From positions 124,001 through 188,000 of the forward strand of contig JAEUSM010000007.1 in the NCBI GenBank assembly GCA_016788785.1: a DNA stretch of 64,000 bases, in the 5' to 3' direction. A program made the position numbers and the translations under genes. Under the pieces are notes generated by a model that searched no databases, had not been told where the DNA came from, and saw nothing but the letters and a program-made list of their open reading frames with translations. Of the stretch, positions 54,830 to 62,937 are shown in pieces. Position 1 is the first letter of the stretch; each line of letters begins with the position of its first letter. The DNA comes from Candidatus Kapaibacterium sp. Lineage in GTDB: Bacteria > Bacteroidota > Ignavibacteria > Kapaibacteriales > JAEUSM01.

Positions 54830-55843
54830 TTACAAATACTTCTTCGGGTCTATGCCGAGGAAGTCGAAGGCGGATTGGTGGGTGAGGTAGCGTAATTGTT
54901 CGTCTGTGAGGTCAGGCATTTCTGTGAGGAATTTGCCGTGTTGTAAATCGCCAAGTGGGAAGGGATAGTCCGTTCCGAAGGCGATTTTTTTATGTCCAAT
55001 GATTTTGAGGAGGTAACGGAGTGCGTCTGGGTCGTGTGTGATGCCGTCTACCCAAAATTTGCCAAAATAGTCCGTTGGTTTTGCGACGTTATTAACGTTG
55101 CAAAGGTCAGGTCGAGCGTAATAACCGTGTTCGATGCGTCCGACGGTGAAGGGGAATGCTCCTCCTGCGTGTGCGAACATCACCTTGAGTGCTGGGAATT
55201 TGTCGAATACACCACCGAAAATGAACGAACAGATTGCAAGTGTGGTTTCAGCTGGCATGGACACTAACCATTGCAAAAAGTATTTTTCAGTGCGGTCTTT
55301 GCCCATCACATCCCACGGATGGATAAAGAGCGATACACCCATTTCTTCGGCTGCCTCGTAGAAGGCATAAAATTCGGGGTCATCAAGGTTTTTTCCGTTG
55401 ACGTTTGAGCCAATTTGCAATCCCGGAAATCCTAATTCTTCTTTGCAGCGTTTCATTTCCTTGATGGACAATGCACTGTCTTGCATTGGTGCTGTTCCCA
55501 ATCCGATGAAACGTTTAGGATTGTCGGCAACAACACCTGCCAAATGGTCGTTCAAAAACCGTGACCAATCGTACCCATCATTGGGTTTTGCCCAATAATT
55601 GAAGAGAACTGGAACGGTACATAACGCCATAACGTCAGTTTTATGTTCATCCATATCACGTAAAATGGCTTGAGGATTCCAACAGTTTTCTTGAATTTCA
55701 CGGAAGAATTTACCGTCATCACGCATCATTCTGGCACTTCCTGGGCGGAAATGGTCTAATCGAATGAAGCCTCCGTACCCATATTTTTGTTGCAAATCTT
55801 CCCACGTTTCGGGTAAAATATGAGCATGGATGTCGAATTTCAT
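54830..55843 (-). CDS. 2-amino-3-carboxymuconate-6-semialdehyde decarboxylase (ACMSD)
   Basis: With the ATG at 55843 the protein has 337 residues, the usual ACMSD length. It is unusually close to the known family: MKFDIHAHILPETW carries the metal-binding His-x-His, followed by KYGYGGFIRLDHF, FREIQENCWNP, TVPVLFNYWAKP, RFIGLGTAPMQ, LGFPGLQIGSNVN, FIHPWDV, HAGGAFPFTVGRI and FGTDYPFPLG. ACMSD decarboxylates the ring-opened product of 3-hydroxyanthranilate in the kynurenine or nitrobenzoate pathways. No other pathway gene is in the window. The gene is relatively GC-rich (50-53% in two sampled lines) against about 30-35% around it. It follows the next gene by one base. Confidence 0.93.
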   Translation of the reverse strand: MKFDIHAHILPETWEDLQQKYGYGGFIRLDHFRPGSARMMRDDGKFFREIQENCWNPQAILRDMDEHKTDVMALCTVPVLFNYWAKPNDGYDWSRFLNDHLAGVVADNPKRFIGLGTAPMQDSALSIKEMKRCKEELGFPGLQIGSNVNGKNLDDPEFYAFYEAAEEMGVSLFIHPWDVMGKDRTEKYFLQWLVSMPAETTLAICSFIFGGVFDKFPALKVMFAHAGGAFPFTVGRIEHGYYARPDLCNVNNVAKPTDYFGKFWVDGITHDPDALRYLLKIIGHKKIAFGTDYPFPLGDLQHGKFLTEMPDLTDEQLRYLTHQSAFDFLGIDPKKYL

Positions 55844-55844
55844 G

Positions 55845-56291
55845 TTACTTCTTCTTTGATGACTTAGGTGCAAATTCTGCAAAAGAATGGGATCCTGCTG
55901 AAGGCGCATAGGTACCATTATCGACTTTGCGTAAATAGGCGATATGAAGAGTGTTTTTTTCTAAAACAGGAATTTGTGAAGGACCTACCCAACCAGATTT
56001 GGGGTCATGATTGCGTACTTCGTATGTAATGGTTATTGTATTCCCTTTTCGTCTTTTCGAAGATGTTTTTTTGACAGATTGAATCTTTGATTTGATAGTG
56101 ACATTTTGAATGAGAATGTCATTTCCAGATCTGTCTTTTTCGGTAGTAGAATCGATGGAAACATCAACAACTTTGATAACAAGATTTTCACGCGATTTTT
56201 TCTTCATATCCTCGTATGCATGAGGAGGCAACTCTGCAAAGCTTGATGCTAAAGTACAGAGGAAGAAAACAATAATAAAGAAGATTTTCAT
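55845..56291 (-). CDS. Exported protein of unknown function
   Basis: A 148-residue protein with a signal peptide (1-19, ending SSFA). The mature part is beta-rich with a lysine-rich centre and ends in KSSKKK; a segment NTITITYEVRNHD followed by GWVGPSQIPVLEKNTLHIAYL is compatible with a small immunoglobulin- or netrin-like domain that limits protein interactions, but I recognise no family with confidence. One base separates it from ACMSD, and the two are likely co-transcribed. Confidence 0.7.
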   Translation of the reverse strand: MKIFFIIVFFLCTLASSFAELPPHAYEDMKKKSRENLVIKVVDVSIDSTTEKDRSGNDILIQNVTIKSKIQSVKKTSSKRRKGNTITITYEVRNHDPKSGWVGPSQIPVLEKNTLHIAYLRKVDNGTYAPSAGSHSFAEFAPKSSKKK

Positions 56292-56299
56292 TGGTGTAA

Positions 56300-56578
56300 T
56301 TATTCAGTTGCAGCAGTAGGTTCTTCTTTTTTCGAACGATAGAGCAATGCGTAAGGAATTAGAACGCAATACCCAATCACCAAAACAACTGGTGCTACAG
56401 ACACAGAAATTGGGTTGTCCCAAGTCGTAGAATTACCAAGAGAAAGAAGGAAGTATCCAATAATAATAGTGAGTATTCCAGCACCAAAAAGAATATAATT
56501 CATTTTTTCAAATGGAAGAGCCCATTTGACCGAACCTGAGGATTTTTTAGACTTAACGGTTGTTTTTGTTTTCGCCAT
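56300..56578 (-). CDS. DUF3098-like small membrane protein
   Basis: A 92-residue protein with a lysine-rich N-terminus, PFEKMNYILFGAGILTIIIGYFLLSLGN forming membrane segment 1 (about 22-50), and VAPVVLVIGYCVLIPYALLYR forming segment 2 (about 60-82). This matches DUF3098, a family almost confined to Bacteroidota, of unknown function. It lies 8 bases upstream of the exported-protein gene. Confidence 0.8.
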   Translation of the reverse strand: MAKTKTTVKSKKSSGSVKWALPFEKMNYILFGAGILTIIIGYFLLSLGNSTTWDNPISVSVAPVVLVIGYCVLIPYALLYRSKKEEPTAATE

Positions 56579-56643
56579 TGTATGTATACCTATTTAAAAT
56601 ATTACTGTAAAAATACCAACTTTTTTGCTAATAGACAAATTCT

Positions 56644-56669
56644 CACCCATTTTATCGTAAAAATGGGTG
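56644..56669 (-). terminator. Perfect 10-bp stem-loop after the COG2958 gene
   Basis: CACCCATTTT (56644-56653) pairs with AAAATGGGTG (56660-56669) across a 6-base loop, 25 bases after the stop at 56694. There is no T-run downstream on the minus strand, so it would be an atypical terminator, or a hairpin marking the edge of the defence-like group. Confidence 0.45.
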
Positions 56670-56693
56670 GTGGGATAGTAAGTGTTAGATAAT

Positions 56694-57755
56694 TTAGTCG
56701 ATTAATGCCTCATCAAAATCGTCCTTTTCAAATGGAATATTATATAGTTTGCAATGTTCAATAACTTCTTTATCTTCTTTAAACTGAGGGTCAAGACATT
56801 TTTTAAAATTTTCCATAAATATGTCTATATTTTCTGGTTTTGCACTTAACACTTTTAATAATGATGTTAAAATTGCATTTACATCATTATTTCCCATCAA
56901 CTTATCTATTGTGATTAAATCTAAATCCTTATATTTTGCTTCAAGCATGACAACACTTTCAAATGTATTTGGCTTTAGTTTAATAAAGCCAATTCCAAAA
57001 GATTGATTTAGTCTACTCATTTCGTTTAATAGTTTATTAGGAAAATCTAGCGCAACTAAATATCCATAATTTGCCCAACTTGAATTAGAAACTGCTTGAA
57101 AATATGCTTCTTTTAGTTCAACATCACTTCTAATTTCTTTTTTAATTTCAAAAGAATATAATTCAAAAAGGTGATCTTTGTAAAATGTTCGAATGAAATC
57201 ATTTGTTAACTGCTCTTTGTTTGCAAATTTAACTCCTATAATATCTGGATTTGTCCAAACTGATTTGTTATCTGAGGGATTTTTTCTGTGGTTTATAGTT
57301 TTTGTTTCAATATCTCTAGACTTTTTTAGAAATGCACTTAATAATTTATGCAAATGCTCTTCTAGATAAGAAGCTTCTGAAGAGGTTGAACTTTTATTAG
57401 ATTTTAAATAATTTTCAGATTGAAAATTATCTCTATTTAAAAATATCTCTTCCGAATTTTCAATTCCTGAATTTTGAATATTACTTTCTATTTGATTTGA
57501 TTGAGAACTAGTATCTGGTTGTATTAGATTTTCATGTTTTGTTAGATAGTATAGATATCTATTTCTTCGTATCCTACTTACTCTTACATCTCCGACTCTT
57601 ATAAAAGTACCTAATACTGAATTAATTGAAATTTCATTTACTCTATAACTTCCATCTAACAATTTATTACTTACGATATAATTGAAAACTTCTACATAAT
57701 CACTTGGTATCTTCAATTCATCCAAACTTTTCAATACTGCTTCTTTTAAACTCAT
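56694..57755 (-). CDS. COG2958-family protein: HARE-HTH-like winged helix plus PD-(D/E)XK-like domain
   Basis: The ATG at 57755 gives 353 residues and matches the COG2958 start MSLKEAVLKSLDEL; an in-frame GTG three codons upstream is less likely. Residues about 1-80 form a winged-helix domain like HARE-HTH (EVFNYIVSNKLLDG to VRVSRIRRNRYLYYLTK). A Ser/Asn-rich linker follows. Residues about 130-260 carry NPDIIGVKF and LYSFEIKKEI, the Pro-Asp and Glu-x-Lys of a PD-(D/E)XK-like nuclease core, then AYFQAVSNSSWANYGYLVA, the strongest family signature. COG2958 has no established function. The HARE-HTH fold was proposed to read modified DNA. It sits downstream of two DUF262 genes on the same strand. 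Confidence 0.82.
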   Translation of the reverse strand: MSLKEAVLKSLDELKIPSDYVEVFNYIVSNKLLDGSYRVNEISINSVLGTFIRVGDVRVSRIRRNRYLYYLTKHENLIQPDTSSQSNQIESNIQNSGIENSEEIFLNRDNFQSENYLKSNKSSTSSEASYLEEHLHKLLSAFLKKSRDIETKTINHRKNPSDNKSVWTNPDIIGVKFANKEQLTNDFIRTFYKDHLFELYSFEIKKEIRSDVELKEAYFQAVSNSSWANYGYLVALDFPNKLLNEMSRLNQSFGIGFIKLKPNTFESVVMLEAKYKDLDLITIDKLMGNNDVNAILTSLLKVLSAKPENIDIFMENFKKCLDPQFKEDKEVIEHCKLYNIPFEKDDFDEALID

Positions 57756-57760
57756 GTAGT

Positions 57761-57837
57761 ACACTTTAATAAAATATAGATTTTAAATATTCATTTTTTA
57801 TAACTAATATAATGTTTAGCCACAAAAACACTTTAAT
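57761..57837. repeat. Two identical 10-mers (ACACTTTAAT) upstream of the COG2958 gene
   Basis: 57761-57770 and 57828-57837 are perfect direct repeats, 57 bases apart, at both ends of the 84-base gap between the DUF262-HNH gene and the COG2958 gene. They could be regulator sites, but AT-rich DNA makes chance repeats common. Confidence 0.3.
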
Positions 57838-57839
57838 TT

Positions 57840-60437
57840 TCAATAACTAGAACCTTTTTCACGATTTTCGCTTTTATGAAGAATTTGCATATTTGAAATG
57901 TCGTCTTTCCCGCCTATTGATATTGGAATGATGTGATCTACTTCTATTTCATCACCTTTAAAAATAGTAGATCCTGTCATTGGACTCAAACTATTTTGTG
58001 ATTTTAGAAGTTCAAATTTTTGTTGATCTGTTAAAGTAGTTTGACGTTGAGTTAATTTGTATTTGAGTAAGAACTCATCTCTTAAAAGATTATACTTCTC
58101 TAGACCCAAATTATTACTCTGATCATCTAACGGAATATTCTTCAAATATTTAAAAATAGATTTTACATCTTGTTTTATCTCAAGTCTATGATACCTAACC
58201 ATTTCTAAGTTAAGTTTTGTAATTAAATGCCACAAGAAATAAAAATCCTGCATAGTTCTTCTAACATATTTAACTTCCTTACCTCCACTAAAAACTGAAT
58301 CTAATTCACTTTTCAGGTATTCCTTTAACTCATTTTCTTCTTTATCACAATCTAATAAAATCAATTTTAACTTACCAATGAAAGCTTTTATATTCTTTAC
58401 AGCAGTTTCATAATTATCAAATACTTCATTTTGTTTTTCAGTAAGATTGTTCAATAAATTGGTTATGTTTACCTTATCACTAATTCTAGAATTTAATCTA
58501 TCAGATTTCTGATGAATGTCAAATATCTTTCTATCGTTTTTTGACAAAGCATTATATTCAAGAAATATTAAAGAAGTAACTAGCTCTTCATTTTCCATTC
58601 TATCAATATCATGTTTACTGCTAATTCTCTTTACAAAAAACCATGATTCATAATTAGATTTTATTTTTCTTATCTGATTAATTATATCTACATCTACCCA
58701 AGAATTCCACATTTCAAATGTATTTTCTCTTATTGGAAAGGGTTTATCGTTAAGTCTAATAAATAAGTCAATAGGATTAAATTTTTCATTACTTAATTCA
58801 TCAATTTCTACTAAATAAAGCTGGAAATCAAAAATTTTGTCTTGTTGTTCGTTTTCTAATTGTTTAAATGATTTACCTTCTAATTCTTTAAGTATTTTCA
58901 TCCTCTTTAACTTAAATATGTGATTATTCGATGTTCTAAGTGTACCTCTCTCGTCTACATAGCTTTCACCAATAAAGCCTAAAATGGTAAGAAGTCTCTG
59001 TTGACCGTCAATTACTTCAAAAACACCATCTTTGCGCTTAAAGACAAAAATTGCAGGAAGTGTAATTCCTAACAAGATACTTTCAATGATTAAAGATGCT
59101 TTTGTTGGATTAATTACTTCTTTTCTTTGATATGATGGTCTAACTAAAAACTTTCTTCTATTCATAGATCTTACAACATCATCAATTGAAATTCTTGATG
59201 GTTCAGGTTTGTTTAATCTTAATGACTCAAGTTCACCTAATTTGGTTGAAGTGTCTTGCGGTTTTGTAATTTCTTTGATTTCTGATTTTTTATCATCATC
59301 GGGGGAAATATAAAGTGAAAAATCTGTTTGGTACTTTTGCTGAAAAAATTCTGCAGTTTTTAGAAATCTAGTCTTAACAATTTTGTTAAAACTGTAATCT
59401 ACTTCTGAATAATATTCTATATTTTTGTCTATAAAATGTGTAATATTAAATCTTAAATCTTCATCAAATGTATAGGGAATCTCCTCTAGCTCTAATAAAC
59501 CAAATCCCCAAAGAAAACATTCTAATGCAAGTCTATTACATGATAAACCAGTTCTTTCAGCATCTTGTTTTACTAAATATAAAAAATCAACTTTCCTGTA
59601 AAAGTTTTCAATAACAGATTGTGTTGTATTTTCATTTTCGTTTGAAATTTTTTCATACAATTTAGTAATAATATCTGTTCTACTTGCTCCACTTGCATAG
59701 TATGAAATAGGTGTCATTGGTAACACCAAACTTTTCCTGACAAAATTCATTACTTTATCTATAGGTTTATCATTACTTAACGTTGCTTTATAAATAAAAA
59801 ACGTTTGATAAAGTCTATCTAGTTTTTCATTGTTTTTTTGAAAATAGTCCTTAAATGCACTTGTTAAGTTGTCTTTGTCATAAATTGCATTTTCAATTTC
59901 AACATTTTTCAGAGGGGTTATTCCAGAATTATATCTAGAAAAAATTTCTTTCTTGATTCTATCTTCTAAATTTCTATCTAATGGTGGTTGGTTAACTAGT
60001 TTAAATTCAATAATTCTTAGTTTTGCTTCTAAAAATTTTGTTATGATTTCATTGTCTTTTTTATTTAAGTCTTCATAACTTAAGTTTTTCAATAGTCTTA
60101 ATACTTGAAGTCCTTTTTGTTTCAACTGAAATTCATTTTCCATAAATCTTTTTATGGTTTCAAATCGTTGTCTACCATCAATTATTTCAACACCTGAATT
60201 ATTATCAAAGAAAATAAGAGGAGGTATTTCTGTTCCAAGCAAAATACTTTCAATGAAGTAAGTTGCTTTACTATAATCCCAAACATAATTCCTTTGATAA
60301 TATGGCTTATAATCAATCCTACTTTTAGACCTTGGACTAAAAAGGCTATCTATAGATTTTGAATATGTTTCTACTTTTAAGTGTTCTTTAAACACCTTTT
60401 CAAACATTTCTTGAGTTGATTGATTTGAACTTATCAT
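57840..60437 (-). CDS. Tandem DUF262-DUF262 protein with C-terminal HNH nuclease domain
   Basis: An 865-residue protein with two DUF262 (ParB/Srx-like, GmrS-type) domains. The first (about 30-150) has YYQRNYVW and IIDGRQRFETI (86-96); the second (about 420-540) has SYQRKEV and VIDGQQRLLTI near residue 476. The spacing between the two motifs is nearly the same in both copies. The last 50 residues are an HNH nuclease (VDHIIPISIGG, then MQILHKSENREKG), lacking the usual zinc-binding cysteines. Related DUF262 proteins belong to type IV, modification-dependent restriction (GmrSD, BrxU). A tandem copy with HNH would bring two specificity domains into one chain. The function is inferred; the architecture is seen directly. 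Confidence 0.85.
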   Translation of the reverse strand: MISSNQSTQEMFEKVFKEHLKVETYSKSIDSLFSPRSKSRIDYKPYYQRNYVWDYSKATYFIESILLGTEIPPLIFFDNNSGVEIIDGRQRFETIKRFMENEFQLKQKGLQVLRLLKNLSYEDLNKKDNEIITKFLEAKLRIIEFKLVNQPPLDRNLEDRIKKEIFSRYNSGITPLKNVEIENAIYDKDNLTSAFKDYFQKNNEKLDRLYQTFFIYKATLSNDKPIDKVMNFVRKSLVLPMTPISYYASGASRTDIITKLYEKISNENENTTQSVIENFYRKVDFLYLVKQDAERTGLSCNRLALECFLWGFGLLELEEIPYTFDEDLRFNITHFIDKNIEYYSEVDYSFNKIVKTRFLKTAEFFQQKYQTDFSLYISPDDDKKSEIKEITKPQDTSTKLGELESLRLNKPEPSRISIDDVVRSMNRRKFLVRPSYQRKEVINPTKASLIIESILLGITLPAIFVFKRKDGVFEVIDGQQRLLTILGFIGESYVDERGTLRTSNNHIFKLKRMKILKELEGKSFKQLENEQQDKIFDFQLYLVEIDELSNEKFNPIDLFIRLNDKPFPIRENTFEMWNSWVDVDIINQIRKIKSNYESWFFVKRISSKHDIDRMENEELVTSLIFLEYNALSKNDRKIFDIHQKSDRLNSRISDKVNITNLLNNLTEKQNEVFDNYETAVKNIKAFIGKLKLILLDCDKEENELKEYLKSELDSVFSGGKEVKYVRRTMQDFYFLWHLITKLNLEMVRYHRLEIKQDVKSIFKYLKNIPLDDQSNNLGLEKYNLLRDEFLLKYKLTQRQTTLTDQQKFELLKSQNSLSPMTGSTIFKGDEIEVDHIIPISIGGKDDISNMQILHKSENREKGSSY

Positions 60438-60506
60438 AATTTACTAACATAAATGAAAACCATTGTTAGCAATTTACGGAATTTTTGTGAAATTCAATAG
60501 TGAATA

Positions 60507-61553
60507 TTAACTTTTTTGTTTGATATGAAAAAGTTTAAGTGTTGAAAGTTCTTCTTTCATAGGTTGAGAACCTTGCCAAAACTCATCATTTGGGTCTTGC
60601 AATGCCAAATATAAATCTGCAGTATCAAGTAAATCTCGTAAAAGTTGAAAAGTTTGTTCCTTGGAAGTAATTTCAAATCTAATCACCTTGAAAAGATTTC
60701 TTTTGGATACACTTTTGTGCGAACTATTCCAATAACAACGTAAAAAGTCTTCAAACTTTTTTTCACGCAATTTGTCAACAATTTTACCCCATAAATTTTC
60801 TAATTCATCTATTTCATTTTGGTGAGGAGAGGTATTGTCAACAATAGAGAAGAGGTAATTTTTTAATAAGTCTGAAGAAGATAATTGCACTCCACGTGCA
60901 TTTAAGGTTTCAAAAACTTTAAATGCATTAATTTGATTGCTGACTTTAATCACAGAGAAATACAATTTATCAACAATTTCGTCGATAAATCCTGCAAGGC
61001 TTTCGCCATTGGTAAATGTGTTTTCAACTTTCTTTAAATAAAATAGAAACGCCTCACGTAATTGCTTTTCAGAGTTGTTTCTATTTCGAGAAGGTTGTAC
61101 ATTTAAAAGAACTAAATATTGTCGGTAATAGAAATCACTGTTGCGATTAAGTTTTAGCTTGTTCTCAGAAATGAGCGTGACTGGATTGATGTAACCGATA
61201 TAACTATTAATCAGTGCTTGTTTTCTTTTTTGATTATTATCTGGGTCTATACCTTTTTCGCAAAGATTTTCTAATGACTTAATAACTGCTAAAATGATGA
61301 TGCTAATAGTAGTGAGTCTTTGTTGACCGTCAATTACTTGAAACACTTTGTTATCAGCTGTCTGCATTACCAAATACCCAAGATAATGCTCCTGTTCTTC
61401 ATTTCGAAGTAATACTAAAATATCTTCCCACAAATCCGACCATTGTTCTGAGTCCCAAGAATAATCTCTTTGAAACTTTGGAATCTCATAACGGATTCCA
61501 TTTCCCATTATCTGTCTAAAGGTAGAACTTGAAGTGTCAATTATTCCAGTCAT
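60507..61553 (-). CDS. GmrS-like DUF262 protein, C-terminally truncated
   Basis: A 348-residue protein with the DUF262 motifs PKFQRDYSW (25-33) and VIDGQQRLTTI (73-83) and the GmrS signature FETLNARGVQLSSSDLLKNYLF. Full-length members usually have 550-700 residues and end in a DUF1524 HNH domain. Here the frame ends in HIKQKS just after the conserved LxLFxxxQ segment, and nothing homologous follows in the 69 bases before the next gene. It therefore looks like a degraded or split GmrSD gene that keeps the nucleotide-binding half. It could still act with the HNH of the neighbouring gene. It starts 12 bases after the rhodanese-thioredoxin stop. Confidence 0.82.
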   Translation of the reverse strand: MTGIIDTSSSTFRQIMGNGIRYEIPKFQRDYSWDSEQWSDLWEDILVLLRNEEQEHYLGYLVMQTADNKVFQVIDGQQRLTTISIIILAVIKSLENLCEKGIDPDNNQKRKQALINSYIGYINPVTLISENKLKLNRNSDFYYRQYLVLLNVQPSRNRNNSEKQLREAFLFYLKKVENTFTNGESLAGFIDEIVDKLYFSVIKVSNQINAFKVFETLNARGVQLSSSDLLKNYLFSIVDNTSPHQNEIDELENLWGKIVDKLREKKFEDFLRCYWNSSHKSVSKRNLFKVIRFEITSKEQTFQLLRDLLDTADLYLALQDPNDEFWQGSQPMKEELSTLKLFHIKQKS

Positions 61554-61565
61554 AGAATTTTTTCG

Positions 61566-62312
61566 TTACGAATTTTTCAAACCGAGGTTCATTAGATTGC
61601 GAATTTCTTCTTCGGAAATAAGACCCAAAGAACGCTTGACTTCTTTACCATTTTTGAAAAGCACTAATAAAGGAATGGAAGAAATTTGCATTTGAGAAGA
61701 AAGCTCTGGAGAATCGTCAACATTAATTCTTGCAATTTGTACTTTGCCTTCAAATTCTTTTGTGAGTACTTTAAGCGATGGTTCCATTGCACGACATGGT
61801 CCACACCATGGAGCATAAAAATCTACTAAAATCACCGAATTTTTAGATAATAGTGCTGCAAAATCATTTGGCGAAAATCCTGTTTTTTCTTTGGTAATTC
61901 CAGTCGTCATAGGGTATCCTTTATTCTTCCATGCCAATATTCCACCTTCCATACTGTAGACATTGGTAAATCCTCGAGTAACCATTTTATTCATAGCACC
62001 AGCAGATCTGGCACCACTCAGACAATACAAATACACAGGTTTTGATTTGTCTAATTTTTCGATTTGCTTCAAAAAGTCTAAAGAACCTGAGTTGATATTG
62101 GTAGCATTAAATAATGCACCTGATTGAAATTCTTCTGCAGTCCGAACATCTATTATCTGGGGTGAAGGATCCTTTTCGATAAGGGTTTTAAACTCTTCAG
62201 CTGACACTTTTGTACCATAGGTGATATTCTTTTCTTTTGATTGACATGAGCAAAGCAACATAGTAACTATGACCATAAATGATAACGATGATGTCAAAAT
62301 CGATTTTTTCAT
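61566..62312 (-). CDS. Rhodanese-thioredoxin fusion lipoprotein
   Basis: With the ATG at 62312 it has 248 residues: a lipobox at Cys23, a rhodanese domain (about 35-135) with active Cys97 in YCLSGARS, and a thioredoxin domain (about 145-245) with WCGPC (169-173) and cis-Pro SSIPLLVLF. The rhodanese would carry a persulfide and the thioredoxin could reduce or transfer it, on the outer face of the inner membrane or in the periplasm. A longer frame upstream lacks a signal and is not used. It closes the sulfur cassette. Confidence 0.9.
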   Translation of the reverse strand: MKKSILTSSLSFMVIVTMLLCSCQSKEKNITYGTKVSAEEFKTLIEKDPSPQIIDVRTAEEFQSGALFNATNINSGSLDFLKQIEKLDKSKPVYLYCLSGARSAGAMNKMVTRGFTNVYSMEGGILAWKNKGYPMTTGITKEKTGFSPNDFAALLSKNSVILVDFYAPWCGPCRAMEPSLKVLTKEFEGKVQIARINVDDSPELSSQMQISSIPLLVLFKNGKEVKRSLGLISEEEIRNLMNLGLKNS

Positions 62313-62407
62313 TGTTTTTAGAATAAATTTGTGATAACGATTGATGTATACAACGTTTAGAGAGATAAATTCGTATGTTTTGATAGTTAATGTAATGAAT
62401 TTACAAT

Positions 62408-62623
62408 CTAATCTTTTGAACGTTGATAGATTGGAATTTTTTTTGGGGGAATTTGGCATTGTTTACATGGAAACAATAATTGTGCTACAAAAAAGAAAAC
62501 CAAAAACAATACAAATGGGTTTTGCCATATCCACCAAATGGTAGCAAAACCCATTATTATAAGCATTCTAATAAGTGTTGAAGAATTTAGTGTTACTTTG
62601 CTAAAAAATGGCAGTTGTTTCAT
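62408..62623 (-). CDS. Small membrane protein of the rhodanese cassette
   Basis: A 71-residue protein whose ATG overlaps the TAA of the rhodanese gene (TAATG). One long or two short hydrophobic segments (about residues 18-55, LIRMLIIMGFATIWW, FVLFLVFFFVAQLLF) precede a Cys-x-x-Cys (FPCKQCQ) and a basic tail. It resembles in size and place the DUF2892-type membrane proteins seen beside rhodaneses, but lacks their FCPLY motif. The overlap and cysteine pair support a real gene. Confidence 0.65.
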   Translation of the reverse strand: MKQLPFFSKVTLNSSTLIRMLIIMGFATIWWIWQNPFVLFLVFFFVAQLLFPCKQCQIPPKKIPIYQRSKD

Positions 62624-62937
62624 TATTGAATTTTTTGTTGTAAAGAATACCAACCACCCCCATTATGCACCTTCTCAAAGCCTTTTTTTCGTAAAAGAGA
62701 CTTTGCAGCAGAACTTCTCATACCAGAAGCACAACAAGTAATTATCATCTTGTTTTTGGATAATTTTTTGCTTCGAGAATCTAATTCATCTAAAGGTATA
62801 TTGATTGAGCCGCTGATATGACCACCAGAATATTCACCCTTTGTTCTTACATCAACGATTACAGCACCATTGTTTATTTCTTGTTTGATGTCAATGGAAG
62901 GTCCAATGCCAAAAATTGATTTAAGTAAACTAATCAT
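62623..62937 (-). CDS. Rhodanese-like sulfurtransferase
   Basis: A 104-residue single rhodanese domain with a 20-residue N-terminal extension. It has AVIVDVRTKGEYSGGHISGSINIPL and the active-site loop TCCASGMRS (Cys69 as persulfide carrier, with Cys68 next to it). It would transfer sulfane sulfur in the cytoplasm. It overlaps the genes on both sides, by 4 bases upstream and 1 base downstream. Confidence 0.92.
   Translation of the reverse strand: MISLLKSIFGIGPSIDIKQEINNGAVIVDVRTKGEYSGGHISGSINIPLDELDSRSKKLSKNKMIITCCASGMRSSAAKSLLRKKGFEKVHNGGGWYSLQQKIQ

Noticed and set aside
54992-55361. Plus-strand frames inside the ACMSD gene
   Set aside because: Open because of the higher GC of the true gene; no family and no start signal.
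60444-60470. attC-like site between the two DUF262 genes (CTAACA ... TGTTAG)
   Set aside because: Only a 6-bp inverted repeat; core sequences do not match RYYYAAC/GTTRRRY and there is no integrase or second site in the window.
60507-61553. Complete GmrSD restriction enzyme
   Set aside because: The DUF1524/HNH half is missing and no frame-shifted continuation is found downstream.
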